The notes under the pieces are model-generated. The model did not search any database, was not told the DNA's origin, and worked only from the letters and a program-made list of their open reading frames with translations. From a virus, in IMG/VR virus record IMGVR_UViG_3300037231_000299, positions 1 to 34,632 of that record: 34,632 nucleotides of DNA; one strand, 5' to 3'. Every line of letters starts with the position of its first letter. Position 1 is the stretch's first letter. The position numbers were made by a program, and so were the translations under genes. This document shows, piece after piece, positions 23,883 through 31,015 of this stretch.

Positions 23883-25027
23883 TGCTTAGCTGTTTCCCCG
23901 TGGTATCTGAATCCCTGCACGGCTCTGAAGTGACCGCCGTAACCTGTGCCAGCGCCGACCGGCTCTTTTCCGAGCTTGCGCTGGCTCCTTGACGTTGACT
24001 TGGTGCTGCTCACCTTGTTAGCCCCATAAAGGATGGCCGATACCTGACGCCATTTTGGATCGCGCCGCAGACCGGCGCATAAGCCGGGGTGGGATGTATG
24101 AAAGATCGTTGTAAGGGGCTTGCCCCATTTGTTTCCGCCGCGTCGCCACATCTCGCAGATGGCATTGAGAAACCGCATACCGACGCCAGCGCCCTGCCAC
24201 TCAGGCATGACGACTAGGCGCGTCCCGCGTCCCTCGAAACCGCCCTTGCCCTTATTCATGGTGCACATTGCCATGTGGCACACCGGCTCACCGTCAACAG
24301 AGCCAACGAAGTATTGAGCGGCGACAGGGAGATGAAGGTCTAAATAGTAATGCGGCTTAAATAGCGGCCAGTAACTTGCATCCGTCTGCTGAATTTCGAG
24401 GTCAAACTTTGGCCGTCGCCAAAGTGACCCCCTTGAGAACTTGCCGGTTCCCGTGTCGAAAACCCAGTCGGGTTCGATCCACCCGATTACGTCGTAATGA
24501 CAGGACAGCAATACACACTGCCCGCCTGTACGTCTCCACGCCTTCTGGAAGGCTAATGCTCCAAACTTAGCTATTTGCCGGTCAACGACCGAGGTGAACT
24601 CATCGACGACGATGCTGGCTGGTGACTCGCTGATGATCCTTGCGAGGTCAGCGCGGAACCGCTCTCCATTGGACAGCGCCTGGTAAGGACGGAGCCAACA
24701 GGGAACTGAGCCAAGGCCTACCGTAGCGAGAGCGCCGGTGACAGCGTCGAAGTCACCCTGAGGGGCGATAGCATCGACTATAGGTTTATCTGTCGGCCAT
24801 CCCTCGGGTTGATAAAGGGCGTCGTGGCCAAACACCTTGCGGCCTAAAGAGGTCTTACCGGAGCCGGAGGGGCCGACGATCACGCCAATCTTCCAGTTAC
24901 CGTCGTCAATGTCTAGTTGCGCGTCAAGGTTAAACTCAGCGCCCGACTCCGCGTTGAATAGGGATTTGACACGAGCCGCCCGGTAGCTGTTGAAGTCTTT
25001 GCAGGAGTTGCGTACTTCCAATTTCAT
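23879..25027 (-). CDS. ABC-type ATPase fused to GNAT acyltransferase domain
   Basis: The 382-residue protein has two domains. Residues about 1-200 form an ABC ATPase: Walker A GPSGSGKT (52-59), a signature LSNGERFRAD (118-127), a Walker B SIVVDEF (138-144) and a switch His177 (LSCHYD). Residues about 210-375 have a GNAT fold, with the acetyl-CoA loop VMPEWQGAGVG (273-283) and HTSHPGLCAGL (310-320). No transmembrane segments are present, so it is not a transporter. GNAT-fold proteins of phages include Mu Mom, which modifies adenine in DNA. The combination with a ParB-like and a formyltransferase-like protein suggests nucleotide or DNA modification. Its ATG immediately follows the ParB-like stop. 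Confidence 0.8.
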   Translation of the reverse strand: MKLEVRNSCKDFNSYRAARVKSLFNAESGAEFNLDAQLDIDDGNWKIGVIVGPSGSGKTSLGRKVFGHDALYQPEGWPTDKPIVDAIAPQGDFDAVTGALATVGLGSVPCWLRPYQALSNGERFRADLARIISESPASIVVDEFTSVVDRQIAKFGALAFQKAWRRTGGQCVLLSCHYDVIGWIEPDWVFDTGTGKFSRGSLWRRPKFDLEIQQTDASYWPLFKPHYYLDLHLPVAAQYFVGSVDGEPVCHMAMCTMNKGKGGFEGRGTRLVVMPEWQGAGVGMRFLNAICEMWRRGGNKWGKPLTTIFHTSHPGLCAGLRRDPKWRQVSAILYGANKVSSTKSTSRSQRKLGKEPVGAGTGYGGHFRAVQGFRYHGETAKQ

Positions 25028-25582
25028 TTAAGTCACCACGACCTTACATTCGAGGCCGCCCGCTGTCAGGCGGTCGTATACGTCCCTCTGGTCGGCTTCA
25101 TCTTTGCAGATGACGATGACGCCGTATTGAGCCTTGTAACTGCTATCAGAGGGCGCGGTTTCCGAGACGGAGTCATCTACGACCCCCAAAATGGCCGCAA
25201 TCTCGTCCGTAGAGAAGAACGGCTGCAAGCTCAGGTCCGGGATGAGGTCTTTGAGGACATCCGCGTCCCAGTCAAGACCAAGCTCACTGGTTCTGTTGTC
25301 CGCAATCGCTAGAGCGCGGGCTTTGGGATCGTCGATGGACAGGTCCGTGCGTTGCACGGCCACAAGCTGAGTGCCATCAGTCTGGACGACGATGACATCA
25401 TCGATTCCGGCTGCTGACGCCTGCTGAGCAGTCGTATTGCCAGCGATGAGGTTGCCGTCACGGTCTATAAGTACGGAGCGTCCGGCACCGAACTGCTCAA
25501 GTGACTTGGCTACAGACTCACGCCCGCGTTTGGTTCCCCGATTGCTATTCTTCGTGTCTTGTTTTAGTTCAGAAAGCTTCAA
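25028..25582 (-). CDS. ParB/Srx-like domain protein
   Basis: The 184-residue protein has a ParB-like core (about 15-105): KRGRESVAKSLEQFGAG, then SVLIDRDGNLIAGNTT (36-51) and KARALAIADNRTSELG. A second part (about 145-184) has an alpha/beta segment YGVIVICKDEADQRDVYDRL with a C-terminal KVVVT strand. No partner ParA, central HTH for parS, or parS-like repeats are seen, so plasmid or chromosome partition is unlikely. ParB/Srx domains in phages often occur with DNA modification or nucleotide-binding genes. It begins the coupled block leading to terminase and follows a 134-base non-coding gap. Confidence 0.78.
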   Translation of the reverse strand: MKLSELKQDTKNSNRGTKRGRESVAKSLEQFGAGRSVLIDRDGNLIAGNTTAQQASAAGIDDVIVVQTDGTQLVAVQRTDLSIDDPKARALAIADNRTSELGLDWDADVLKDLIPDLSLQPFFSTDEIAAILGVVDDSVSETAPSDSSYKAQYGVIVICKDEADQRDVYDRLTAGGLECKVVVT

Positions 25583-25716
25583 AAATACCCCACCCTGAAT
25601 TTCGCGACCGTGAAAATTTGACTGGCATGCGGTCTAGTTTTGCCAGTGCCGATGCGATTTTTACCCCGCCCTACCCTGCATGAAAATCGTCGATGTCAGA
25701 ACGACATATCTATAGC
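25583..25716 (-). other. Candidate cos/terminase recognition region
   Basis: A 134-base gap between the HNH and ParB-like genes. It holds two similar C-rich blocks on the plus strand (TACCCCACCCTGAA near 25586 and TACCCCGCCCTACCCTG near 25662), an inverted repeat ACTGGCA/TGCCAGT (25621-25627 and 25641-25647), and a second inverted repeat ATGTC/GACAT (25693-25697 and 25703-25707). In HK97-like phages the cos site lies between the HNH gene and terS, which fits. No cohesive-end sequence can be proven from the sequence alone. Confidence 0.4.
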
Positions 25717-26064
25717 TCACTCACCACGGGCAGTCCTAGCAGAGTGATGCGACTCACACAGCGGAATGATGTTGCTGCGGTCATACTGCAACTCAGGAAA
25801 GTCTCTGACTTTCTTCGGATGATGCAGTTGCTCAGCCGTGCGGTAAATGTTCGCTGCTAAGCAATCCCGACACAGAACAAACTCAGGTTCTCTCATAAGA
25901 GATGCTCTGAACTTCGACCATCTGTAATCGTAGCCGCGACTGGCACTGGTGCCGCGCCACCGATCTGCTTGCCATCGTTGGCTGCTGTGACCGTCACACC
26001 AGCCGTCGTCCGTCAGTGCTGGGCATCGTGGATGCTTACAGGGCCTCTTTGGCGCGTCGGGCAT
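25717..26064 (-). CDS. HNH endonuclease (packaging-associated)
   Basis: The 115-residue protein has N-terminal zinc-type cysteines and histidines (CKHPRCP, CDGH) and a C-terminal HNH nuclease motif (QLHHPKKVRDFPELQYDRSN then IIPLCESHHSAR), with CRDC upstream as the second zinc knuckle. HNH proteins beside terminase in HK97-like phages are needed for cutting at cos and for packaging. The gene order HNH, gap, packaging genes fits this, though the coupled cassette now separates it from terS. Confidence 0.85.
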   Translation of the reverse strand: MPDAPKRPCKHPRCPALTDDGWCDGHSSQRWQADRWRGTSASRGYDYRWSKFRASLMREPEFVLCRDCLAANIYRTAEQLHHPKKVRDFPELQYDRSNIIPLCESHHSARTARGE

Positions 26065-26067
26065 TTG

Positions 26068-26562
26068 TTACAGAGGAAACTCAGTCCATTGGACGCTGGC
26101 ATACAGCGCATTAACCCCAGATGGATTTGAAGTGAATATCAATGCATAGCCGCCCGGTGGGATAGCGAGGCTTCCATTGAGGTCGATAATCTGTGTGGCC
26201 ATCACCTCATCGGTTAGGCCGGTTGCAAAAATGTGCGTTACGACGGGAGCGGTGGGAAGAGTCGCTGCGGAATCGCAAAGCCCATAGCCCGTCTGTGAGC
26301 CAAGCATGACAGGAACTACAGACAACGGGGTCGTATGAACAACATCTGTTAAAGATGTTCCCACGGCGAAACCGATGGCGGCAGCGACGTTAAAAGGATT
26401 AACGAATGAAAAGCCAACACGCTCGATGACTAGTCGTACCTGCGAGGCATTTGGATTGGAAAGAATCAACCCCTGTGCGGCAGTGGTAAGCCCAGAACTG
26501 GTCGTGACTCCGGCTTGGTTTGCTGCGCAATATGCCGGAAATGAAAATGAATTGGGTATCAC
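26068..26562 (-). CDS. Beta-rich protein of unknown function, possible virion decoration
   Basis: The 164-residue protein starts at a GTG and is rich in Ala, Val, Thr and Ser with an even beta-strand pattern. It contains two motifs typical of jelly-roll-like surface proteins: VRLVIERVGFSF and LAIPPGGYALIFTSNPSG, and it ends ASVQWTEFPL. No membrane or export signal is seen. It opens the structural part of the late operon, 3 bases before HNH. A head decoration or minor structural role is plausible from context only. Confidence 0.6.
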   Translation of the reverse strand: MIPNSFSFPAYCAANQAGVTTSSGLTTAAQGLILSNPNASQVRLVIERVGFSFVNPFNVAAAIGFAVGTSLTDVVHTTPLSVVPVMLGSQTGYGLCDSAATLPTAPVVTHIFATGLTDEVMATQIIDLNGSLAIPPGGYALIFTSNPSGVNALYASVQWTEFPL

Positions 26563-26599
26563 TGGCTGAATCCCGTCTAACTCTCTTCGGACGTGTAAT

Positions 26600-26636
26600 G
26601 GGCGGGAAACTCGATTTGGCGTCTCGTGACCCGCCC
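26600..26636. repeat. GC-rich inverted repeat upstream of the first structural gene
   Basis: GGGCGGG (26600-26606) and CCCGCCC (26630-26636) can pair around a 23-base loop in the 149-base gap between the sigma-like gene and the next late gene. It may be a terminator for the sigma transcript or part of the late promoter region. No T-run is present. The rest of the gap is AT-rich near 26700. Confidence 0.35.
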
Positions 26637-26711
26637 GTGGTCTGGAGTCTCAACATTGACCGGCTATTTATTAAGTGCAGCAAGAGGGAAAACCGGACAC
26701 ATTTTTGAAAT

Positions 26712-27212
26712 TTAATTTAGGGTCGCACTGAGCCGACGCAATTTCTTACGGGCGGATGACTCGCTGAGTCCGATCTGACGCGCAGCCGCTTTGATGGTGT
26801 GACCGGACAATATGAGGTCGGCCAGACGGCGTTCTGTCGAGTCATTCGGGATGAGCCGAAGAACAACATTCACGACAGCCTCGGCGTCTACTTCAGTGAC
26901 ACTTTCGATTTGCCCGATGGCATCCTCACACAGTTCAAGCTTGTTCGCCCGGTCGATGTGGCGGAATTCCTCAAGGAGGCGGTGCTTGGCTATCGAATGG
27001 AACCATGTCGAGAACTTGCTACGAGACGGCTGATACTTGTCCAGACAGCGCCATGCCGACGCTACGGCTTCGCTCGCAGCGTCCTCTGCGTCACGGAGAT
27101 GAAAGGAGTAGGCCAAGGCCAGCGCGTAGCTCCTGCACAACGTCAGGAGCGACGAGAGTGTTTCTGGGGTGGGATTGTCACGGTGAAGGGCGTAAGCGGA
27201 GTTGATGTCCAT
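26712..27212 (-). CDS. ECF-like sigma factor
   Basis: The 166-residue protein has sigma region 2 (DAEDAASEAVASAWRCLDKY, then KFSTWFHSIAKHRLLEEFRH, about 41-85), a linker, and a region 4 HTH (DLILSGHTIKAAARQIGLSESSARKKLRRL, about 131-160). This is the full two-domain layout of an ECF sigma factor. As the first gene of the late block on the same strand it is a good candidate for switching on late transcription. No anti-sigma gene is seen beside it; the divergent membrane protein at 27255 is a possible partner, unproven. Its divergent spacing to that gene is only 42 bases. Confidence 0.8.
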   Translation of the reverse strand: MDINSAYALHRDNPTPETLSSLLTLCRSYALALAYSFHLRDAEDAASEAVASAWRCLDKYQPSRSKFSTWFHSIAKHRLLEEFRHIDRANKLELCEDAIGQIESVTEVDAEAVVNVVLRLIPNDSTERRLADLILSGHTIKAAARQIGLSESSARKKLRRLSATLN

Positions 27213-27254
27213 ACTATCGGGGGCGGTAGTCTGTAAACTGTAAGCAACTCAAGG

Positions 27255-28184
27255 ATGAGGTACAAGTGCATGGCGCTGTTGAGAAGCATAGCAATGCTGT
27301 ATTTACTCGGTACATCGTTGTTGTTTGGGCAGAGTCATACTCTAAAACTGAAGACGAACCCAACACCCCCACCACCAACGCATGTGGTTATAGACCCTCC
27401 GGTCCCGGTTGTTGATACTACTCCGTCAAAACCTCCGGTACAGAGCATTCCGCCTGAGAAGCCACTACCATGGCCCGTCAGACCAGAGTTCTTAATCGTA
27501 TGGGTCACACTGGGATATGCAGTTATTGCGTGGTACACCTTAAGAGCCATCGCTAGACAAGCCAACACGATGGATACACAGGCCACTGATGCCCGTGCTG
27601 CCAATGCAGCCACTGCGGCGGCTACTCAGACGACGCTTGATGCGCTGAGAGAGCAGACTGCCCAACTGAAAAGACAGGTACAGGCCAGCCACGATGGGCT
27701 GAGGGCATGGGTTGGAATCGAGCTACAAGAAAACGAGCCCCCTCCCATGACGTTCGGCCTAAGCGCAATTGAACAAATTAATCTTTCGATGGTTCCAACG
27801 CCCTCTAGATTCGTCTGGAAAATGAAAAACTATGGTCAGACCCCGGCCTTCATTCAAAGAATGGGGTCAACGCACACTCGCACGGAATTGCCAACTCTGG
27901 AGCCTATGTCAATATCGAGAATGCTGCCACTTGTCACGTTTCTGGGGTCAGGTAAAGAATTGGTGAGTCCTATCGACATTTCAGAAACCGAGTTGCGGGA
28001 GATAGTGGCTCGAAAGACGCACTGGCGGATTCTAATCAAGCTAGAGTATCTGGACGCATTCGATAAGACGCAGACGCATGAGACGACGGGTAGCTTTCAT
28101 TATTATGTTCAGCAGCATTGGAAAGACCCTGTTAAGACCGGCTTCTATCAGGAGATTGACCCCACCATGAACCACAACACATAG
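27255..28184 (+). CDS. Exported/membrane protein with Pro-rich linker and coiled coil
   Basis: The protein is 309 residues from the ATG at 27255, or 304 from the ATG at 27270, which places the signal-like LLRSIAMLYLLGTSLLFGQS at the very start. A Pro-rich linker (about 30-75) follows, then a membrane segment (EFLIVWVTLGYAVIAWYTL, about 78-96), an Ala/Thr/Gln-rich coiled coil (about 100-145), and a beta-rich C-terminal domain with WVGIELQ and the FVWKMKNYGQTPAFI segment. The C-terminal domain, after the second segment, would lie in the cytoplasm. The function is unknown; the divergent position beside the sigma gene suggests an accessory lysogeny or defence role. Confidence 0.65.
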   Translation: MRYKCMALLRSIAMLYLLGTSLLFGQSHTLKLKTNPTPPPPTHVVIDPPVPVVDTTPSKPPVQSIPPEKPLPWPVRPEFLIVWVTLGYAVIAWYTLRAIARQANTMDTQATDARAANAATAAATQTTLDALREQTAQLKRQVQASHDGLRAWVGIELQENEPPPMTFGLSAIEQINLSMVPTPSRFVWKMKNYGQTPAFIQRMGSTHTRTELPTLEPMSISRMLPLVTFLGSGKELVSPIDISETELREIVARKTHWRILIKLEYLDAFDKTQTHETTGSFHYYVQQHWKDPVKTGFYQEIDPTMNHNT

Positions 28185-28210
28185 GAAGCGAAACTGGGAT
28201 GACCGTCGAA

Positions 28211-28963
28211 TTAAGGCTTCCACAACACAACCGTCCGCGTTCCAACCATCGTTCCTGACTCCTTGAACGCTCCGACCTTATTGGGCTCATTCATCATTGC
28301 GTAATCGTCGAGTAGCTCCCGGAACGCCTTAGCCTTCTTATCTTGGCGATACTCCCAGCCACCACCGCCGATAGCGGCTAGACGGCCACCGGGTTTCAAA
28401 AACTTAAATGCGTGAGTGATGTGGTCGCAGTCGCCTTGAGACTCAAACGGCGGATTCATGCAAATCCTGTCATAGATGGGTTGAGGCTCCATCGACAGGA
28501 AGTCAGATTGGATGGGCTCATACCCCTTAGCTCGTAGCTCCATGCAGAGTTTGGGCTGAATCTCAATCAGAGTCAGCTTGGCGTCAGGATGAAACTCCCG
28601 GATGACATCGGCTAAGCCACCGCTGCCAGCGGAAGGTTCCAAGACGGATAGACCGCCTTCCCAAATGTCAGCCAAACCGACGACGTATTCAGCTAGTCCT
28701 CGTGGTGTGGGAAAGTATCCGTTCTTGCTCAGCAACAGGACTTCTCCAGAGGAGACGATGCTCTGGATTTGCTCAGTGGGATCTGAAACAAAGACATGAC
28801 CCTTCTTGCCCTTGTTCCATTTGCCGCCGCATTCCTTGAGTATCTTGTCTACTTCGGTGTAGGCGGTGCGGTCGAGTGTTACGGGAAGGACGAGGATGTT
28901 GCTGTTTATTGTGGCTGACGCCAGAGCGTCTATTGCTGTGCTGCTGATTTTGGTGGTTCGCAT
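28211..28963 (-). CDS. N6-adenine-type DNA methyltransferase
   Basis: From the ATG at 28963, with TAGGAG about 7 bases upstream, the protein is 250 residues; a longer frame runs upstream without a ribosome binding site. The N-terminal about 75 residues have a GGKWNKGKKGHVF segment. The Rossmann core carries motif I VLEPSAGSGGLADV (107-120), an acidic residue after TLIEI, and motif IV ICMNPPF (167-173), the NPPY-type site that marks amino methylation of adenine (or cytosine). No nuclease partner is coded next to it, so it is probably a solitary phage methyltransferase guarding its DNA. It converges on the exported-protein gene. Confidence 0.8.
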   Translation of the reverse strand: MRTTKISSTAIDALASATINSNILVLPVTLDRTAYTEVDKILKECGGKWNKGKKGHVFVSDPTEQIQSIVSSGEVLLLSKNGYFPTPRGLAEYVVGLADIWEGGLSVLEPSAGSGGLADVIREFHPDAKLTLIEIQPKLCMELRAKGYEPIQSDFLSMEPQPIYDRICMNPPFESQGDCDHITHAFKFLKPGGRLAAIGGGGWEYRQDKKAKAFRELLDDYAMMNEPNKVGAFKESGTMVGTRTVVLWKP

Positions 28964-29014
28964 GGCTGCTCCTAAAGGAGCGGCCTGTAGTCGAAAACTC
29001 AGGGATAACTTTCG

Positions 29015-29677
29015 GTGGTAGAATGGCTGCAAATGAATGACGCAGACGAACTGGAACTCGAACGGTGCCCCCATTGCGGCGTGGCCAAGCCGCGTATAAC
29101 TCGGTTATGGTTACATGAAACCGCTCAGCATGATAACCGCAACAGGAGAAGGTGGACAACCTACGTCTGCCACACCTGCGGGGGCGTTGTTCTCACTACC
29201 GGGCACCCGTCGAATCAGTATGTCACCGAGATGTGGCCCCAGGTGGCGTCCGTTTCTGACGCGGTACCGGAACGAGCAAGGCACTTCCTAACTCAAGCCC
29301 TTGCAAGCCTACATGCCCCATCGGGAGCGGTGATGCTTGTAGCTTCCTCTGTCGATGCAATGCTCAAGGAAAAGGGGCTCAAAGGAGGCTCCCTTTACGC
29401 CCGGATAGGCGAAGCAGCGACTTCCCATCTCATCACGGAAGAAATGAAGGCGTGGGCTCATGAAGTACGACTTGAGGCTAATGATCAGCGTCATGCGGAT
29501 GAAGATGCCTCCTTGCCTACACAAGATGATGCCCGCCGGGTCATAGAATTCGCTCAAGCGTTGGCTCAGTTCCTGTTCGTCCTACCGGCGATGGTGAAGA
29601 CCGGGAGGAAGACACCGCCAGCGGCCACGACTACATCAAAAGCTGCTTCATCTGTTCCGGGAATGACTCCCTACTAA
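29015..29677 (+). CDS. Zinc-ribbon DUF4145-like protein
   Basis: The 220-residue protein (GTG at 29015 with AGGGA 9 bases upstream; an ATG at 29033 is also possible) has a zinc ribbon (CPHC and CHTC, about residues 18-56) and a C-terminal helical DUF4145-like domain (about 100-190), with VMLVASSVDAMLKEKGL, ARIGEAATSHLITEEMKAWAHEVRLEANDQRH and ARRVIEFAQALAQFLF. DUF4145 occurs in restriction enzymes and in stand-alone, often defence-linked proteins. It is divergent from the methyltransferase with only 51 bases between starts, so the pair may share control. The exact function is unknown. Confidence 0.7.
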   Translation: MVEWLQMNDADELELERCPHCGVAKPRITRLWLHETAQHDNRNRRRWTTYVCHTCGGVVLTTGHPSNQYVTEMWPQVASVSDAVPERARHFLTQALASLHAPSGAVMLVASSVDAMLKEKGLKGGSLYARIGEAATSHLITEEMKAWAHEVRLEANDQRHADEDASLPTQDDARRVIEFAQALAQFLFVLPAMVKTGRKTPPAATTTSKAASSVPGMTPY

Positions 29678-29842
29678 TGCACGGAGGGGTGAGACGGGCG
29701 GGGCGCGGAATCCTTCCAGACTTCGGGGCGGGATGCTGGTTGTGTCTCTGCTCTACTTGGAAGTCGATGTCTTGTCTCTTCCCGTTTCACCTTCCGTAGG
29801 AATCGTCCTTGTCTCCCGTCTTACACCCGGTGACGTATTGAA

Positions 29843-29901
29843 AGTGACGGGTTCAATGACGGGTTCTCTAACAGGTTCATGACGGGTTCAATGACGGGTT
29901 C
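29843..29901 (+). repeat. Five tandem 12-bp repeats (TGACGGGTTC core)
   Basis: The core TGACGGGTTC occurs at 29845, 29857, 29880 and 29892, with a degraded copy (TAACAGGTTC) at 29869. The spacing is 12, 12, 11 and 12 bases, close to one helical turn, so a protein could bind all copies on nearly one face. It lies in the 541-base gene-free stretch (29678-30218), before the iteron cluster. Confidence 0.7.
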
Positions 29902-29941
29902 CGCAATTTACTCTTTTAGAATCTAGCAATAAGCCACATCT

Positions 29942-30076
29942 AGATTCACTACCCCAGTGAATCTATTGCACTACCCCAGTGAATCTATTGCACTAGGGGG
30001 GTGAATCCATTGCACTACCTACTGGTGAATCCATTGCACTAGGTGAATCTAATGCACCAGTGCAATGGATTCACTA
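29942..30076 (+). repeat. Iteron cluster (GTGAATCYATTGCACTA), candidate phage origin
   Basis: Direct copies of the 17-base unit start at 29957, 29979, 30001, 30025 and 30043 (the last with AATGCACCA), and an inverted copy covers 30058-30074. The first two lie in a 22-base perfect repeat. The inverted half AGATTCACT at 29942-29950 pairs with the first direct copy. The position just upstream of a replication-type gene suits an origin or a repressor-binding array. The remaining gap (30077-30218) is AT-rich without a clear promoter. Confidence 0.75.
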
Positions 30077-30218
30077 GTCATAGACGGGTATGATAACACC
30101 CAGCCATCATTACAACTTACTATAAAGCTTTAAGTCCTTTAGACCGTCGTTGTTACGCGATAATTCCAAAGTTTCATTCTATCAGTGCCTTTGTAAGAAC
30201 GTGTTTACGAGGTGCAGG

Positions 30219-30389
30219 ATGAAAAAGAAGAGTGAACAAGTAAGAGCCGACGTAATTTCAGACCTAAATAACCCCGCTTTGAGTTACATGCTCATAGCTC
30301 TGAAGCACAAGGTCGGTCTTAGTTATGTGAACCAAGTAGCAAAAGCAAACGGACTTACCCGTCCTCGCGGCACCAAGGCGAAGGGGTAA
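30219..30389 (+). CDS. Small HTH-like protein upstream of the replication gene
   Basis: From the ATG at 30219, with GAGG 7 bases upstream, the product is 56 residues. It is basic with a likely helix-turn-helix (LSYMLIALKHKVGLSYVNQVAKANGL) and a Lys-rich C-terminus (RPRGTKAKG). Longer starts upstream lack a ribosome binding site. It starts 143 bases after the iterons and lies 3 bases before the next gene, so it may regulate that operon or bind the repeats. Not assigned to a family. Confidence 0.6.
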   Translation: MKKKSEQVRADVISDLNNPALSYMLIALKHKVGLSYVNQVAKANGLTRPRGTKAKG

Positions 30390-30392
30390 GTC

Positions 30393-30968
30393 ATGGCCTA
30401 TAACTTTACCGATGTTGTTTTCACCATGAAGGGGTTAACCCCTACAGACAAACTGGTGCTCCTACATCTCGCCGAACATGCGGACAAGGATACCGGCGAA
30501 TGCTGGCCGGGATTTGGTCGTCTCGCTGAATTTACGGGACTGACCCGTCGCACGGTCATCTACTCCATAAATCATCTCTGCGGGTTGGGATTCATCTGCA
30601 ACCACGGGATGGGGGGTGGAACTTGCCCCGCATGTGGTGGGGAAATCCCCGCTACCGAACGCAAGACCAATACCTACATTGTGCGGATGGATAAGTTGGT
30701 GGCCGCAACTGTCGCCCCATCTACCGAGAGGGTAAAGCGCGGGTACGAACGCACAGGAAAGTATTCCCGCACGAAGGCAAAGCGCGACCGCACGGGTCAG
30801 TATCACGAGGATGAGCCTCAGTTCCTTGACGAAGGCAAGTCAACCACCGCTTTCAACATTGAGGATGAAGACGACGAGTTAAGCTATGCCTGCTCTGAAT
30901 GTACAGATACATTTGACACCAAATCTGAGCGCGATGAGCATTTGGCTTACGAGCACGACATGATTTAA
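30393..30968 (+). CDS. Replication-type HTH protein with C2H2 zinc-finger-like tail
   Basis: The 191-residue protein begins with a helix-turn-helix domain of the HTH_36/replication-initiator type (about 10-70: LTPTDKLVLLHLAEHAD, then FGRLAEFTGLTRRTVIYSINHL). A CPACGG knuckle at about 79-84 and a basic linker (about 110-135) follow. The C-terminal end has C-x2-C-x12-H-x4-H (CSEC at about 168 and then HLAYEH), the spacing of a classical zinc finger, with the Phe at its usual place. It could bind the iterons upstream and start replication. No helicase or DnaC-like gene follows, so the host machinery may be recruited directly. Confidence 0.65.
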   Translation: MAYNFTDVVFTMKGLTPTDKLVLLHLAEHADKDTGECWPGFGRLAEFTGLTRRTVIYSINHLCGLGFICNHGMGGGTCPACGGEIPATERKTNTYIVRMDKLVAATVAPSTERVKRGYERTGKYSRTKAKRDRTGQYHEDEPQFLDEGKSTTAFNIEDEDDELSYACSECTDTFDTKSERDEHLAYEHDMI

Positions 30969-31015
30969 CTAACGATTGAAGGGGCTCCGGCTAGTTAAAT
31001 CAAAAGGAGACACCC

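Noticed and set aside
25028-25582. Plasmid or chromosome partition ParB
   Set aside because: No ParA neighbour, no parS-like repeats and no central HTH part. The context is phage packaging and modification.
29843-30076. Possible CRISPR array
   Set aside because: The repeats are 10-17 bases with almost no spacer between them, and no cas genes are present. They are iteron-type repeats.
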